Part shown: positions 56,484-64,000 of the stretch, one piece after another
Layout of the letters: every line of letters starts with the position of its first letter
Position numbering within the stretch: position 1 is the first letter of the stretch
NCBI GenBank assembly: GCA_963748105.1
Contig: CAVVHP010000012.1
Coordinates: 62,001 to 126,000, forward strand
Direction of reading: 5' to 3'
Source of the DNA: JAKAGZ01 sp963748105
GTDB lineage: Bacteria > Bacteroidota > Ignavibacteria > Ignavibacteriales > Ignavibacteriaceae
DNA: 64,000 bases
Notes under the pieces: generated by a model
The model's input: only the letters and a program-made list of their open reading frames with translations
Told to the model about the DNA's origin: nothing
Database searches by the model: none
Position numbers and translations under genes: made by a program

Positions 56484-57257
56484 ATGGGTATGCTTGATAA
56501 CAAAATAGTTTTCATTACAGGGGCCACAGCCGGAATAGGGGAGGCGTGTGCGAAAGATTTTGCCCGTGAGGGGGCAAATTTAATTCTTTGCGCCAGAAGA
56601 ATTGAAAGTCTTAAGAACCTTGCTGAATCAATTATAAAAGATTATGGTGTTAAGGTTCATTACTTTAAACTTGATGTAAGAGAAAGAGAAAGTGTGAATA
56701 AAATTATTGCTTCACTTCCGAACGAGTGGAAAAATATTGACATACTCGTTAATAATGCCGGATTGGCAAAAGGTTTCAGCAAACTTGATGACGGTGATTT
56801 GGAATCTTGGGAACAGATGATAGATACTAATGTGAAGGGCCTGCTCTACATAACCCGCGGAATTTTGCCATTAATGGCTGCAAGAAAACAGGGACACGTA
56901 ATTAATATTGGGTCGGTGGCCGGTCATGAAGTTTACCCTAACGGCAACGTCTACTGCGCGACCAAATTTGCGGTTGACGCTTTAAGCAAAGGGATAAGGC
57001 TGGATATGCTGGATAAAAAAATAAAAGTTACTACAATATCTCCGGGACTTGTTGAAACAGAATTTGCTGAAGTAAGATTTTCAGGAGATAAAGAAAGGGC
57101 TAAACAGGTCTACAAGGGCTTCAAACCTCTTGTTGCTGCAGATATTTCTAATCTTGTTTTATTTGCCGCAACAAGGCCCCAGCACGTTAATATAAACGAA
57201 ATTGTGGTCACGCCCACTGCGCAGGGGTCATCAACATTGGTGTTAAGAGAAGAATAA
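56484..57257 (+). CDS. Short-chain dehydrogenase/reductase
   Basis: 257 residues. Rossmann motif TGATAGIGEA (12-21), NNAG at about 90-93, catalytic S144, Y157 and K161 (YCATK). Close in type to YdfG/serine 3-dehydrogenase enzymes, NADP-preferring judging by the CARR after the second strand. Substrate unknown. ATG preceded by CGGAG. Confidence 0.9.
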   Translation: MGMLDNKIVFITGATAGIGEACAKDFAREGANLILCARRIESLKNLAESIIKDYGVKVHYFKLDVRERESVNKIIASLPNEWKNIDILVNNAGLAKGFSKLDDGDLESWEQMIDTNVKGLLYITRGILPLMAARKQGHVINIGSVAGHEVYPNGNVYCATKFAVDALSKGIRLDMLDKKIKVTTISPGLVETEFAEVRFSGDKERAKQVYKGFKPLVAADISNLVLFAATRPQHVNINEIVVTPTAQGSSTLVLREE

Positions 57258-57285
57258 AAAAGAAGACGACCTAATTTTAATTATT

Positions 57286-57321
57286 AAATCCTAAGCAAAT
57301 TTTATTATTTATTTAGGATTT
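57286..57321. terminator. Probable bidirectional terminator hairpin
   Basis: AAATCCTAA (57286-57294) and TTAGGATTT (57313-57321) form a perfect 9-bp stem around an 18-base AT-rich loop, between the convergent SDR and glycosyltransferase genes. Confidence 0.5.
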
Positions 57322-57339
57322 ATCATTTGGAGCTTAGGG

Positions 57340-58596
57340 TTAAATATTGTTAAGAATGTTGGACAATGACCGAGTTATATTCTTCCTGTCAAATTTCTTA
57401 ACTTTTTCTAAATCCGTCTTTAGCTGATCTGATTTTTCAAAAAATTCTTTCCCGCTTTGGTCATAATTAAAAATCATTCCGGCATTTGTTTTACTTAAAA
57501 TATTTTTCACTTCCTCGTTATCATCGCCAAATGCAATTATCGGTTTCCCTGTTCTGAGGTACTCAAATAATTTGCCGGGAACGTGTCGTTTTTCAGTTGC
57601 GCAGACAAGCAGGTAATCAGCATTAATTAATTCCTTAAGCAATTGATCGTATGGAAGAAATCCTAAAAATTCTGTGTATGCTGTAAGGCAGTTCTTCCCG
57701 ATTTCATCTTTGATCCCGGGACTTACAGTGCCTGTGAACTTTATTCTTAGTTTTCTTCCGCTGTCAATTTCATCTTTTAATTGCACCCAAAACTTTTTGG
57801 GATTCTGAAAATCAAAAATATTTCCAGAGTGAACAAGTGTCTTTATTTCTGATTGTTCCTTTGTCTCAATATTTATAAAATCTTCTTCGTTATAACCCCA
57901 GTAAAGAACATTGGACTCATTCCGGATAAAATCATATTTCTCAATGTAATCTTCCATCATCGTTTTTGTTACAAATACTACTGAAGAAGCATTTTTTACC
58001 ACAGACTTTTCAAGATGATTATCAACCGCAAGTGTTGCGGCACTTCTTTTAAAATCGCGGTAATACGCAATATCAACCCAGGGATCAATAAAAACGGGGA
58101 TGTGCGGAATTTTATTTTTCTTACTTAAATTCATTCCCACAAGATGTGAAGTATGCGGAGGACCGATAGAAACTATTGCATCAAATTTTTCTTTTTTCAA
58201 CAATTTATTTGCAGCCGGAACAGCTGAAAAGAACCATCCTATTCTTGCATCCGGAACAAACAAATTCATGCGGAGCCATATTGATATCTTATGTGTCAGG
58301 CTTGCGTTATCCCTGGAAATTGTTTCCGAAGCAACCAACTGATCATTTTGGCCTTTGCCTGTAAATTTTCTGTAGATATTAAAAGGTTCAAAAGATTTGG
58401 TTTTTATCACATCAAGTGCCGGATCAATTTCTGCTAACAGGCTTTCATCTTTTTGAGAAAAAGTATCTTCATCAACTGTAAGTACGGAAGGCTGCCATCC
58501 GTACTCAGGCAAAAATTTTATTACCTTTAGCGGCCAGTGAAGCGATGCTTTGCCCGAAGGTGGCCAAAAATAAGTGATGAATAATACTTTTTTCAT
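57340..58596 (-). CDS. Glycosyltransferase, GT4-like
   Basis: 418 residues. The start MKKVLFITYFWPPSGKASLHWPLKVIKFLPEYGW is a GT-B N-domain typical of group-1 transferases; residues about 270-380 hold the C-domain (LVHSGNIFDFQNPKKFW, FLGFLPYDQLLKELINADYLLVCATEKRHVPGKLFEYLRTGKPIIAFGD). Likely nucleotide-sugar dependent, role in envelope glycan. Start codon overlaps the methyltransferase stop (TAATG). Confidence 0.85.
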   Translation of the reverse strand: MKKVLFITYFWPPSGKASLHWPLKVIKFLPEYGWQPSVLTVDEDTFSQKDESLLAEIDPALDVIKTKSFEPFNIYRKFTGKGQNDQLVASETISRDNASLTHKISIWLRMNLFVPDARIGWFFSAVPAANKLLKKEKFDAIVSIGPPHTSHLVGMNLSKKNKIPHIPVFIDPWVDIAYYRDFKRSAATLAVDNHLEKSVVKNASSVVFVTKTMMEDYIEKYDFIRNESNVLYWGYNEEDFINIETKEQSEIKTLVHSGNIFDFQNPKKFWVQLKDEIDSGRKLRIKFTGTVSPGIKDEIGKNCLTAYTEFLGFLPYDQLLKELINADYLLVCATEKRHVPGKLFEYLRTGKPIIAFGDDNEEVKNILSKTNAGMIFNYDQSGKEFFEKSDQLKTDLEKVKKFDRKNITRSLSNILNNI

Positions 58597-59207
58597 TAAA
58601 TTTTTCTTGTCCCCACAAATCTTATAACAGATGCTTCTCCGGAATGAAATTTACTTTCAGAAAGTGAGACTAATTCTTTAACTGCTATTTCAGCATTTAG
58701 TTCATTAAATATATTTTTAATTTCATCCATATCATAAAGCATTTCAAGATTTTGCGGACCACCGGAAGTTCTTCCAAGTTGTTCTTTCGAATATCCTTCG
58801 AAAATTAATGTGCCTCCCGGTTTCAAAGATTTAACAGCTTTTTCAAAAAATGTTTTTCTTAGATCCTTGTTTAAATGAAGAAAGATCATTCCTACAGCAT
58901 CATAATAATTTAAGTGCGGCTCATATTCTGCCAGGTCTATAACAAGGTAACTTATTTTTGTCCCGGAATCGTGTGCGAACTGCACTGCTTTGTCTCTGGC
59001 AACAGCGCTGTAATCTACAGAATCCACAATCCAGCCATTTACTGCGGTATAGACTCCATTTCTTCCTTCCCCGTCACCCGGCATCAGAATTTTACCGGGC
59101 TTTATCTTATCGATTTGCTCTTTAAAAAACTTATTTGGTTCTTTGCCGTAAACTGAGTCAACCCCGGCGTATCTTTCATCCCAGAATTTTCCATTTATAT
59201 TAGTCAT
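58596..59207 (-). CDS. Class I SAM-dependent methyltransferase
   Basis: 203 residues. FWDERYAGVDSVYGKEPNKFF is the thiopurine/TehB-like start; the SAM motif I is GKILMPGDGEGRNGVYTA (GDGEGRNG), and NYYDAVGMIFLHLNKDLRKTFF with LKPGGTLIFEGYSKEQ are motifs IV-VI. Substrate unknown. Upstream gene of a two-gene transcript with the glycosyltransferase. Confidence 0.87.
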   Translation of the reverse strand: MTNINGKFWDERYAGVDSVYGKEPNKFFKEQIDKIKPGKILMPGDGEGRNGVYTAVNGWIVDSVDYSAVARDKAVQFAHDSGTKISYLVIDLAEYEPHLNYYDAVGMIFLHLNKDLRKTFFEKAVKSLKPGGTLIFEGYSKEQLGRTSGGPQNLEMLYDMDEIKNIFNELNAEIAVKELVSLSESKFHSGEASVIRFVGTRKI

Positions 59208-59366
59208 ATTTTTTACCTACTTTATAATTACGACACTTCAAAATAACAAAAATAGACTCAAAATAATTTGGTAATAAATCCATTCAATTAAAATGAAGAT
59301 TCATTGTCACAATTAGAGCGCTCTTCGTATTTTAATTTAGTAGTTTAATTACAATATAGGAACATT

Positions 59367-60452
59367 ATGTTAATAGATATTCAGACCGCCTCTCCTCCGT
59401 ACAAGGTGCCGCAAGGCATTGCAAAAGAGGAACTGAAAAAAAGGATGGGTGAAATACCGGCAGTTTCAAGAATGATTGATATGGCCGCGCATTATTCCGG
59501 AATAGATTACAGGTATGTTGTGGTTCCAGATGCGGATCCTGATTCGGAAGATAAATTTTTCACGGACGGCAAATCATTTATGCGGCCGGATACTAATGCA
59601 CGGATGGCGCTATATGAAAATTGGTCTAAGCAATTGACAAAAGAGGCAGTCGGGAAAATTCTTGCTGTAAATAATTTTGGTGGAAAAGACATTGAAGAGA
59701 TTGATCACAATTTCCTGCACTGGCTTTTTTGCTCCGGGCCTGGATTATCACCTTATAAATGAATTTGGAATTCCTGCCTCGGTAAAAAGAACAAATATAG
59801 GTTTTATGGGATGCGCCGCATTCGTTAATCGGGGTTAATTCAGTTCTGGAAGCTATGAATTCCACTAATGGAAATAATTTAAATACTCTACTCGTTTCCG
59901 TGGAATTATGCAGCCTTCATCTGCAAACTGAGCCAAGCAGGGATAATATTCTGGCAAATACAGTTTTTGCAGATGGTTGCGGCGCGGCTCTATTTTCAAA
60001 AAGTGCAAAAGCTAAATTAATACCTGTCAGCACGGATTCAGTTTTGTTTGAAAATACAGCGGGAGCAATGGGATGGAAGATCGGGAATTTTGGATTTGAA
60101 ATGATGCTGTCATCTGAAATACCGAAAATGATACTTGAAGTCTGCAGCGCCAAAACTAATTGAAATACTGAAAGCTAAAAATCTTTCACCGGAAAAAATT
60201 AAATTCTGGGCGCTGCATCCGGGCGGCCGGGCAATTCTTGATGCACTTAAACAAGGACTTAATATAAATGAAGATAAAATGATTCCCTCCAGAAATGTAT
60301 TAAGGGATTTTGGCAACATGTCTTCCGCGTCAATTCTTTTTGTTATTAAAGAAATTATCGACAACAATAAAGTGGAAAAAAATGATTATTGTTGCGCAGT
60401 AGCATTCGGGCCTGGATTAACCATGGAAGTGGCATTGTTTAAAGGAGCCTGA
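59367..60452 (+). pseudogene. Type III polyketide synthase (chalcone/stilbene-synthase family), at least three frame breaks
   Basis: Pieces in different frames align consecutively to one type III PKS. First frame: MLIDIQTASPPYKVPQGIAKEELKK ... IDH. Then after about 59709-59712 SCTGFFAPGLDYHLINEFGIP with the catalytic Cys, then GFMGCAAFVN. Then after about 59830-59834 VNSVLEAMN ... LLVSVELCSLHLQ ... NTVFADGCGAALFS ... GWKIGNFGFEM. Then after about 60138-60152 APKLIEILK, FWALHPGGRAIL (catalytic His), GNMSSAS (catalytic Asn) and GPGLTMEVALF to the stop at 60450. All three catalytic residues are preserved. The first two breaks look like losses of more than one base, so decay is more credible here than a single read error. 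Homologues make alkylresorcinols/alkylpyrones from fatty acyl-CoA and malonyl-CoA. The stop overlaps the methyltransferase ATG. Confidence 0.85.
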
Positions 60453-61154
60453 TGTTTTTAAAAAGAAGTTATTCTCCGGAAATAATGGATGATTTTTCAA
60501 TTCAGGATGAAAGAATTGATACTGCACTGAATGAACTCAAAAACGCAAACAGGTTTTTGGGAGGGATTTCAACAACACGCTCAGGGCTGAATCTTTTAAT
60601 TAAATCAAACAGGAAAAACGGAGAACACAAACCCGGTGAAAATATTTCTATCCTTGATGTAGGTTCCGGCGCTTCGGATAATTTGTTATTTATTAAAAAT
60701 AAATTGCCCTTTATAAAAATTAAAAGCCTCGATTTGAACAAGAGAGCCTGCAAATATTTAAGGAATTCTTCCGGACTTGATATTATTTGTGCCGATACTC
60801 TAAAAATTCCGGTGAAAAACAATAAATTTGATATTGTGCATTCATCCCTGTTTTTGCACCATTTCGATGAAGAAGAAATAAAGCAAATTCTGAAAAATTT
60901 CCTGGAAATATCAAAACTTGGAATCATAATTAATGATCTGCGGAGATCTGTTCTTGCACTTGCAGGAATTAAATCTTATCGCATTTCTTTTTTCAAGAAG
61001 TGAAATGTTTAAGAATGACGGCCCGCTTTCCGTTAGAAGGGGATTTCTTAAAAAGGATTTGCTGGATATTCTAAAAAGACTCGGGATTAAAAATTTCACT
61101 TTAAAAAGAAAGTGGGCATTCCGCTGGATGCTGGTGATTTATAAAAATGAATAA
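60452..61154 (+). pseudogene. SAM-dependent methyltransferase, one frameshift (polyketide tailoring)
   Basis: Begins MFLKRSYSPEIMDDFSIQDERIDTALNEL with SAM motif ISILDVGSGASDNLLF and FDIVHSSLFLHHFDEEEIKQIL. After ..LALAGI the frame changes at the A3 run 60971-60973 (one A extra; A2 gives AGINLIAFLFSRSEMF). It continues NDGPLSVRRGFLKKDLLDILKR..WAFRWMLVIYK to stop 61152-61154. The repaired length is about 233 residues. RSEMF.NDGPLSVRRGF is a typical tail of methyltransferases paired with flavoproteins in such operons. ATG overlaps the synthase stop, and its own end overlaps the flavoprotein start. Confidence 0.83.
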
Positions 61155-62293
61155 TAAATACCGGGTTGCGGTAATTGGGGGAGGGCCGGCCGGCTCAACA
61201 ACAGCTTTGCGCCTTGCGCGAAGGGGGGTTGAGGTCTGCCTTCTGGAAAAGACAGAATTTCCACGCGAAGTATTGTGCGGCGAATTTCTCTCCCGGGAAG
61301 TCAGTGATGCACTAAAGGACCTGGACTTATTTGAAAAATTTATCGCTTTAAAACCTAACAGGATAAATTCCTTCCGCTTTTCAAATGATGATTCAACTGA
61401 ACTGAATGTCGATTTCAGCTTTGAATCATTTGCTTTAAAAAGATCCGTGTTCGATAATTTTTTACTTGAAGAAGCAAAACTTTCGGGTGTAGAAGTTTTG
61501 CAGCCGGCGGAAGTAAAGAACATCAGGAAAGAAGATGAAAAATTTGTTCTTGAAATAAAGGGAGGTGGGAATCCAATCTTCAGGATTAATTCTGATTTTG
61601 TAGTGGCTGCATACGGCAAAAGAAACGTTCTGGATAAACAGCTTGATAGAGGTTTCACAGATCAAAAATCCGGTTTAAACGGAATAAAATTTCATATTGA
61701 TGAAAAATTTATTCCCGGTTTTATTCGGGACAGAATTGAGATTTACTCATCCCGGGGTATTTATTGTGGTCTGAATGCAGTGAGCGAAAAGGAAATTACT
61801 TTGTGTTTCCTCGAAGACAGAAAAGATTTCCCGGGTTCACCGATAGATCATCTTTTAAGATTGTTCGATCAAAATAAAAAATTTGCGGATATATTTTCGA
61901 ATGATTTTGAACCTGGAAACATTCAAATGCAGGCCTACGGGACCGGGAATATATATTTCGGCAAAAGGGGACTTGTTAAAGACGGAATATTAATGGCAGG
62001 TGATGCTGCGGGTGTAATAGCCCCGCTTGCGGGGGACGGAATAGGTATGGCACTGCAGACGAGCAAACTTATCAGTGATATTTTTTACGACGAAAGACTT
62101 AGCAGTATTGATCACGGAAGAATTGCAAAAAAATATGAAAGCTAAATGGAATGAAAATTTTAAGAAAAGACTTTTTACAGCGGGCGTTATTCAAAAATTA
62201 ATTTTAAGCAGTTTTTTTAAAAATCAGGCAATTGGTTTTGCCAGGCATTTCCCGCCGGTTTTGCCATATTTATTGAACAATACGCGTGGTTAA
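61147..62293 (+). pseudogene. FAD-dependent oxidoreductase (geranylgeranyl-reductase/hydroxylase-like), one frameshift
   Basis: VAVIGGGPAGSTTALRLARRGVEVCLLEKTEFPREVLCGEF gives the N-terminal FAD motif, and GILMAGDAAGVIAPLAGDGIGMAL the second. The frame stops after ..IAKKYES at about 62145 and resumes one base away as KWNENFKKRLFTAGVIQKLILSSFFKNQAIGFARHFPPVLPYL to 62293. Removing one base in the A-rich 62126-62142 region restores a protein of about 381 residues. Group-related SrsC-type proteins hydroxylate the phenolic lipid. Last gene of the three-gene operon. Confidence 0.83.
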
Positions 62294-62352
62294 TCCATTT
62301 TAAGTTTCATTATTGTTATTTATGTTTAAACTGTAATTAGAGAAGAATCGGT

Positions 62353-62727
62353 ATGGAATTAAAATTAAAAAACATAGAGAAATTCGTTGTAATCGGCGAT
62401 CGTGTGTTAATTAGGCCTGAAACAAGCAGTGATAAAACTGCCAGTGGCTTATACCTGCCTGTTGGAGTTTCTGAAAAAGAAAAAGTCCAGAGTGGTTATG
62501 TTATAAAAGCAGGACCGGGTTATCCTATTGCATCGCAGGGAGAAGATGAGCCGTGGAAGGAATCAAAAGAGCCAATAAAATTTATTCCTCTTCAGATTAA
62601 AGTAGGCGATCTTGCAATCTTTCTGCGCAAAGAAGCTTATGAAATTGAGTTTGAGAAGGAAAAATTCCTTATAGTTCCTCAAGTTGCCGTCCTTATGTGT
62701 ATCAGGGATAATGATTTTGTGTTTTAA
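62353..62727 (+). CDS. GroES-like co-chaperone, divergent
   Basis: 124 residues. VVIGDRVLIRPETSSDKTASGLYLPVGVSEKEKVQSGYVIKAGPG matches the Cpn10 fold with the mobile-loop region TASGLYLPV, and KVGDLAIFLRKEAYEIEFEKEKFLIVPQVAVL the C-terminal half. It is longer than GroES (about 95) because of an acidic insertion (about 57-75). No groEL adjoins. It may be a second, specialised Cpn10 or an orphan. Confidence 0.83.
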   Translation: MELKLKNIEKFVVIGDRVLIRPETSSDKTASGLYLPVGVSEKEKVQSGYVIKAGPGYPIASQGEDEPWKESKEPIKFIPLQIKVGDLAIFLRKEAYEIEFEKEKFLIVPQVAVLMCIRDNDFVF

Positions 62728-62737
62728 TGATCTTCTC

Positions 62738-63748
62738 TTATTCCCACCAACTTAGAATCTTAAACCTGGATGATTTTAGATTCGTTTTTGCATTTTCAAT
62801 AGCCTGAGTACTATAATAGAGTTTTGCATTTCCTGTAGCCTGCATATCGACACTTTGCCCAACAAAGATTGATGCTCCGAAAATTCCTGAATTTCCTGTG
62901 GTTTTGGTTGTTATGGTAGAATTGCCATAAGCAATTACTATCCCGTGAAATGTAAAATTTCCGGCCAAAGAAAGATCACCGTTTACAATCATAATCCCAT
63001 ACCCTGAGGCCGTGCCGGCAAAATTCACACTTCCTGAAGCATAAGTAATTTTTGGTTCAGAAGCTGTACCCAGTACAGTGCCTGTTGAATAAGTTCCGGA
63101 GGGTAGAGTTATATCCGCTGCAAAAATGTATTCTTCTGCCAGACCCATCCAGTCTGTACTATCATTTGCAACGCTAACACTTGGAGCGCCACCAGAACCT
63201 GTGATTGCTGAGGTGATCTTGGACTTTAAATCGTTGACAATATGGGCGCTGTCAGCGGGTTGATCAACAGATATGCCAGGAAGAGGAGTGCCCGGTACAG
63301 CACCTCCGTTTATGTCGTGATCATTTCCACTTATATCCATATTACCGTTTAGGTTTAAGCTAATATTATTTGATGATACATAAACCGAGGAATTTATTTT
63401 CGGAAATAATATTTGATCTCTTTTGGCTGTAGCAATACTGGAATGATTGACACCATTAAAATGAGAAACTGATTTAATAGTTAGAAGGGAATCCTCACCA
63501 TAAATATACATATCATAATTCCCATCCATTAATGAATTATTTAAAAAAGTACCCTTTAGTGATTTATTCCGACGTAATTTCTCAAGATAAATTTCGACTC
63601 CCGAGTTTGCGATCAGCCTTGCCGAAGTAGAGTTGTAGGAATCAACAGCTGAATCGACACCTCTATTTGTATTAGCATTGAGATTAACAATCAACATTGT
63701 GATTAATAAAGACATACCGACTGCTAATATTATTATTGCTTTTCCCAT
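62738..63748 (-). CDS. Pilin-like/PilX-type protein, unrecognised
   Basis: 336 residues. MGKAIIILAVGMSLLITMLIVNLNANTN is a single N-terminal membrane helix as in minor pilins/PilX, then a long helical shoulder (TSARLIANSGVEIYLEKLRRNKS) and a Gly/Ser/Thr-rich beta region with many small repeats (SNNISLNLNGNMDISGNDHDI, VNFAGTASGYGIMIVNGDLSLAGNF). Resembles the PilX/DUF7305-type proteins in Ignavibacteria pilus clusters. Function not assigned. Confidence 0.7.
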   Translation of the reverse strand: MGKAIIILAVGMSLLITMLIVNLNANTNRGVDSAVDSYNSTSARLIANSGVEIYLEKLRRNKSLKGTFLNNSLMDGNYDMYIYGEDSLLTIKSVSHFNGVNHSSIATAKRDQILFPKINSSVYVSSNNISLNLNGNMDISGNDHDINGGAVPGTPLPGISVDQPADSAHIVNDLKSKITSAITGSGGAPSVSVANDSTDWMGLAEEYIFAADITLPSGTYSTGTVLGTASEPKITYASGSVNFAGTASGYGIMIVNGDLSLAGNFTFHGIVIAYGNSTITTKTTGNSGIFGASIFVGQSVDMQATGNAKLYYSTQAIENAKTNLKSSRFKILSWWE

Positions 63749-63765
63749 AATTTAATCTTAGTTGT

Positions 63766-64000
63766 TTATATATTTCTTGGATTAATTGTCATTTCCCAAT
63801 ATGTGAGAAGATACTTCTCCTGATTATTATCAAGTACTTTTGTTGGAGTCTCAAACCAGATTTCCGTCTTAATAAATTTAATGCTGTCAGGTATGGTTGT
63901 CTCGTTTCCCTGCATAGTTTTATATGTGAATCTTAAATTTGTTATGCCAAGTGAAGGCCCTTTTGACGTATCACCATTTACAACTCTATATAAAATTTTA
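63766..64000 (-). CDS. Partial pilin-like protein, C-terminal 77 residues
   Basis: Open from the right edge to a stop at 63766-63768 (ending WEMTINPRNI). Visible residues read VVNGDTSKGPSLGITNLRFTYKTMQG..TEIWFETPTKVLDNNQEKYLLTYWEM, a beta-rich pattern. It lies 17 bases upstream of the PilX-like gene on the same strand, so it is likely the preceding gene of a pilus-assembly operon. Its start and family are not visible. Confidence 0.6.
   Translation of the reverse strand, partial: KILYRVVNGDTSKGPSLGITNLRFTYKTMQGNETTIPDSIKFIKTEIWFETPTKVLDNNQEKYLLTYWEMTINPRNI

Noticed and set aside
53779..57257. Prophage or genomic island around the Abi gene
   Set aside because: No integrase, att repeats, tRNA or phage structural genes; only the Abi gene itself looks acquired.
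59367..60163. Two or three separate small genes instead of one synthase
   Set aside because: The pieces align in order to one type III PKS and each lacks part of the active site.
1..64000. CRISPR arrays, tRNA/rRNA genes, insertion sequences
   Set aside because: No spaced direct repeats, cloverleaf or transposase signatures were found by eye.

Overview
The window looks like the chromosome of a low-GC, heterotrophic member of the FCB superphylum, most plausibly Ignavibacteria/Melioribacter-like (inference, no 16S present). Supporting signs are a GldC homologue, an S46 dipeptidyl-peptidase, DUF5916 and DUF2911 proteins, two large VPS10/sortilin-type BNR-repeat exoproteins, a bacterial geranylgeranylglyceryl-phosphate-synthase homologue, lipoprotein-rich exported proteins and one near-perfect Bacteroidota-type promoter (TTTG-N18-TAccTTTG). 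No tRNA, rRNA, CRISPR array, integrase or insertion sequence was recognised.

Layout. 1-4.6 kb: a BNR-repeat exoprotein running off the left edge, a YjjX-type NTPase and a twice-frameshifted DUF5916 protein. 4.7-10.5 kb: the pyruvate dehydrogenase operon aceE-aceF-lpdA (minus strand), lpdA carrying one frameshift. 10.8-15.6 kb: hydrolase, gmhA, pcrB-like and tex (minus). 15.7-21 kb (plus): ArsC-family reductase, a frameshifted Cys/Met gamma-lyase, a LiaF-like membrane protein with a LytS-type kinase and LytTR regulator, and a DinB-like protein. 21-28.4 kb: second VPS10-like protein, CoA-acylating aldehyde dehydrogenase, cytidylate-kinase-like protein, class V aminotransferase. 28.5-33.8 kb (plus): a coherent peptidoglycan-recycling set (sugar kinase, AmpG-like MFS, serine hydrolase lipoprotein, NagZ-like GH3). 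34-42 kb: LytTR-only regulator, lipoprotein, PspC, sugar-dehydrogenase-like propeller, cydAB bracketed by palindromic repeats, gldC, nuclease, a DinB/DUF4440 gene scar and a DinB-like gene. 42-53.7 kb: S46 peptidase, zinc-ribbon protein, phosphomannomutase, DUF2911, TPR-thioredoxin, aminotransferase, Lon-like protease and pyruvate kinase. 53.8-59.2 kb: AmrS-like radical SAM enzyme, an Abi_2/HEPN abortive-infection gene with a promoter and small terminated leader RNA, an unknown membrane protein, SDR, glycosyltransferase and methyltransferase. 59.4-62.3 kb: an srsABC-like type III polyketide/phenolic-lipid operon in which all three genes are frame-disrupted. 62.4-64 kb: GroES-like protein and pilin-like proteins.

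How they work together. Central carbon flow (pyk, PDH complex, acylating aldehyde dehydrogenase), a microaerobic cytochrome bd oxidase, envelope surveillance (LiaF-LytS-LytTR, PspC), wall recycling and extracellular protein/peptide degradation (S46, VPS10-like proteins) suit a free-living fermentative or microaerobic heterotroph. 

Two features deserve most attention: the Abi_2 gene with its putative small RNA at 54.8 kb, and the recurrent frame disruptions, many in short homopolymers. The latter are either read/consensus errors (likely for lpdA) or real decay (more likely in the polyketide operon).
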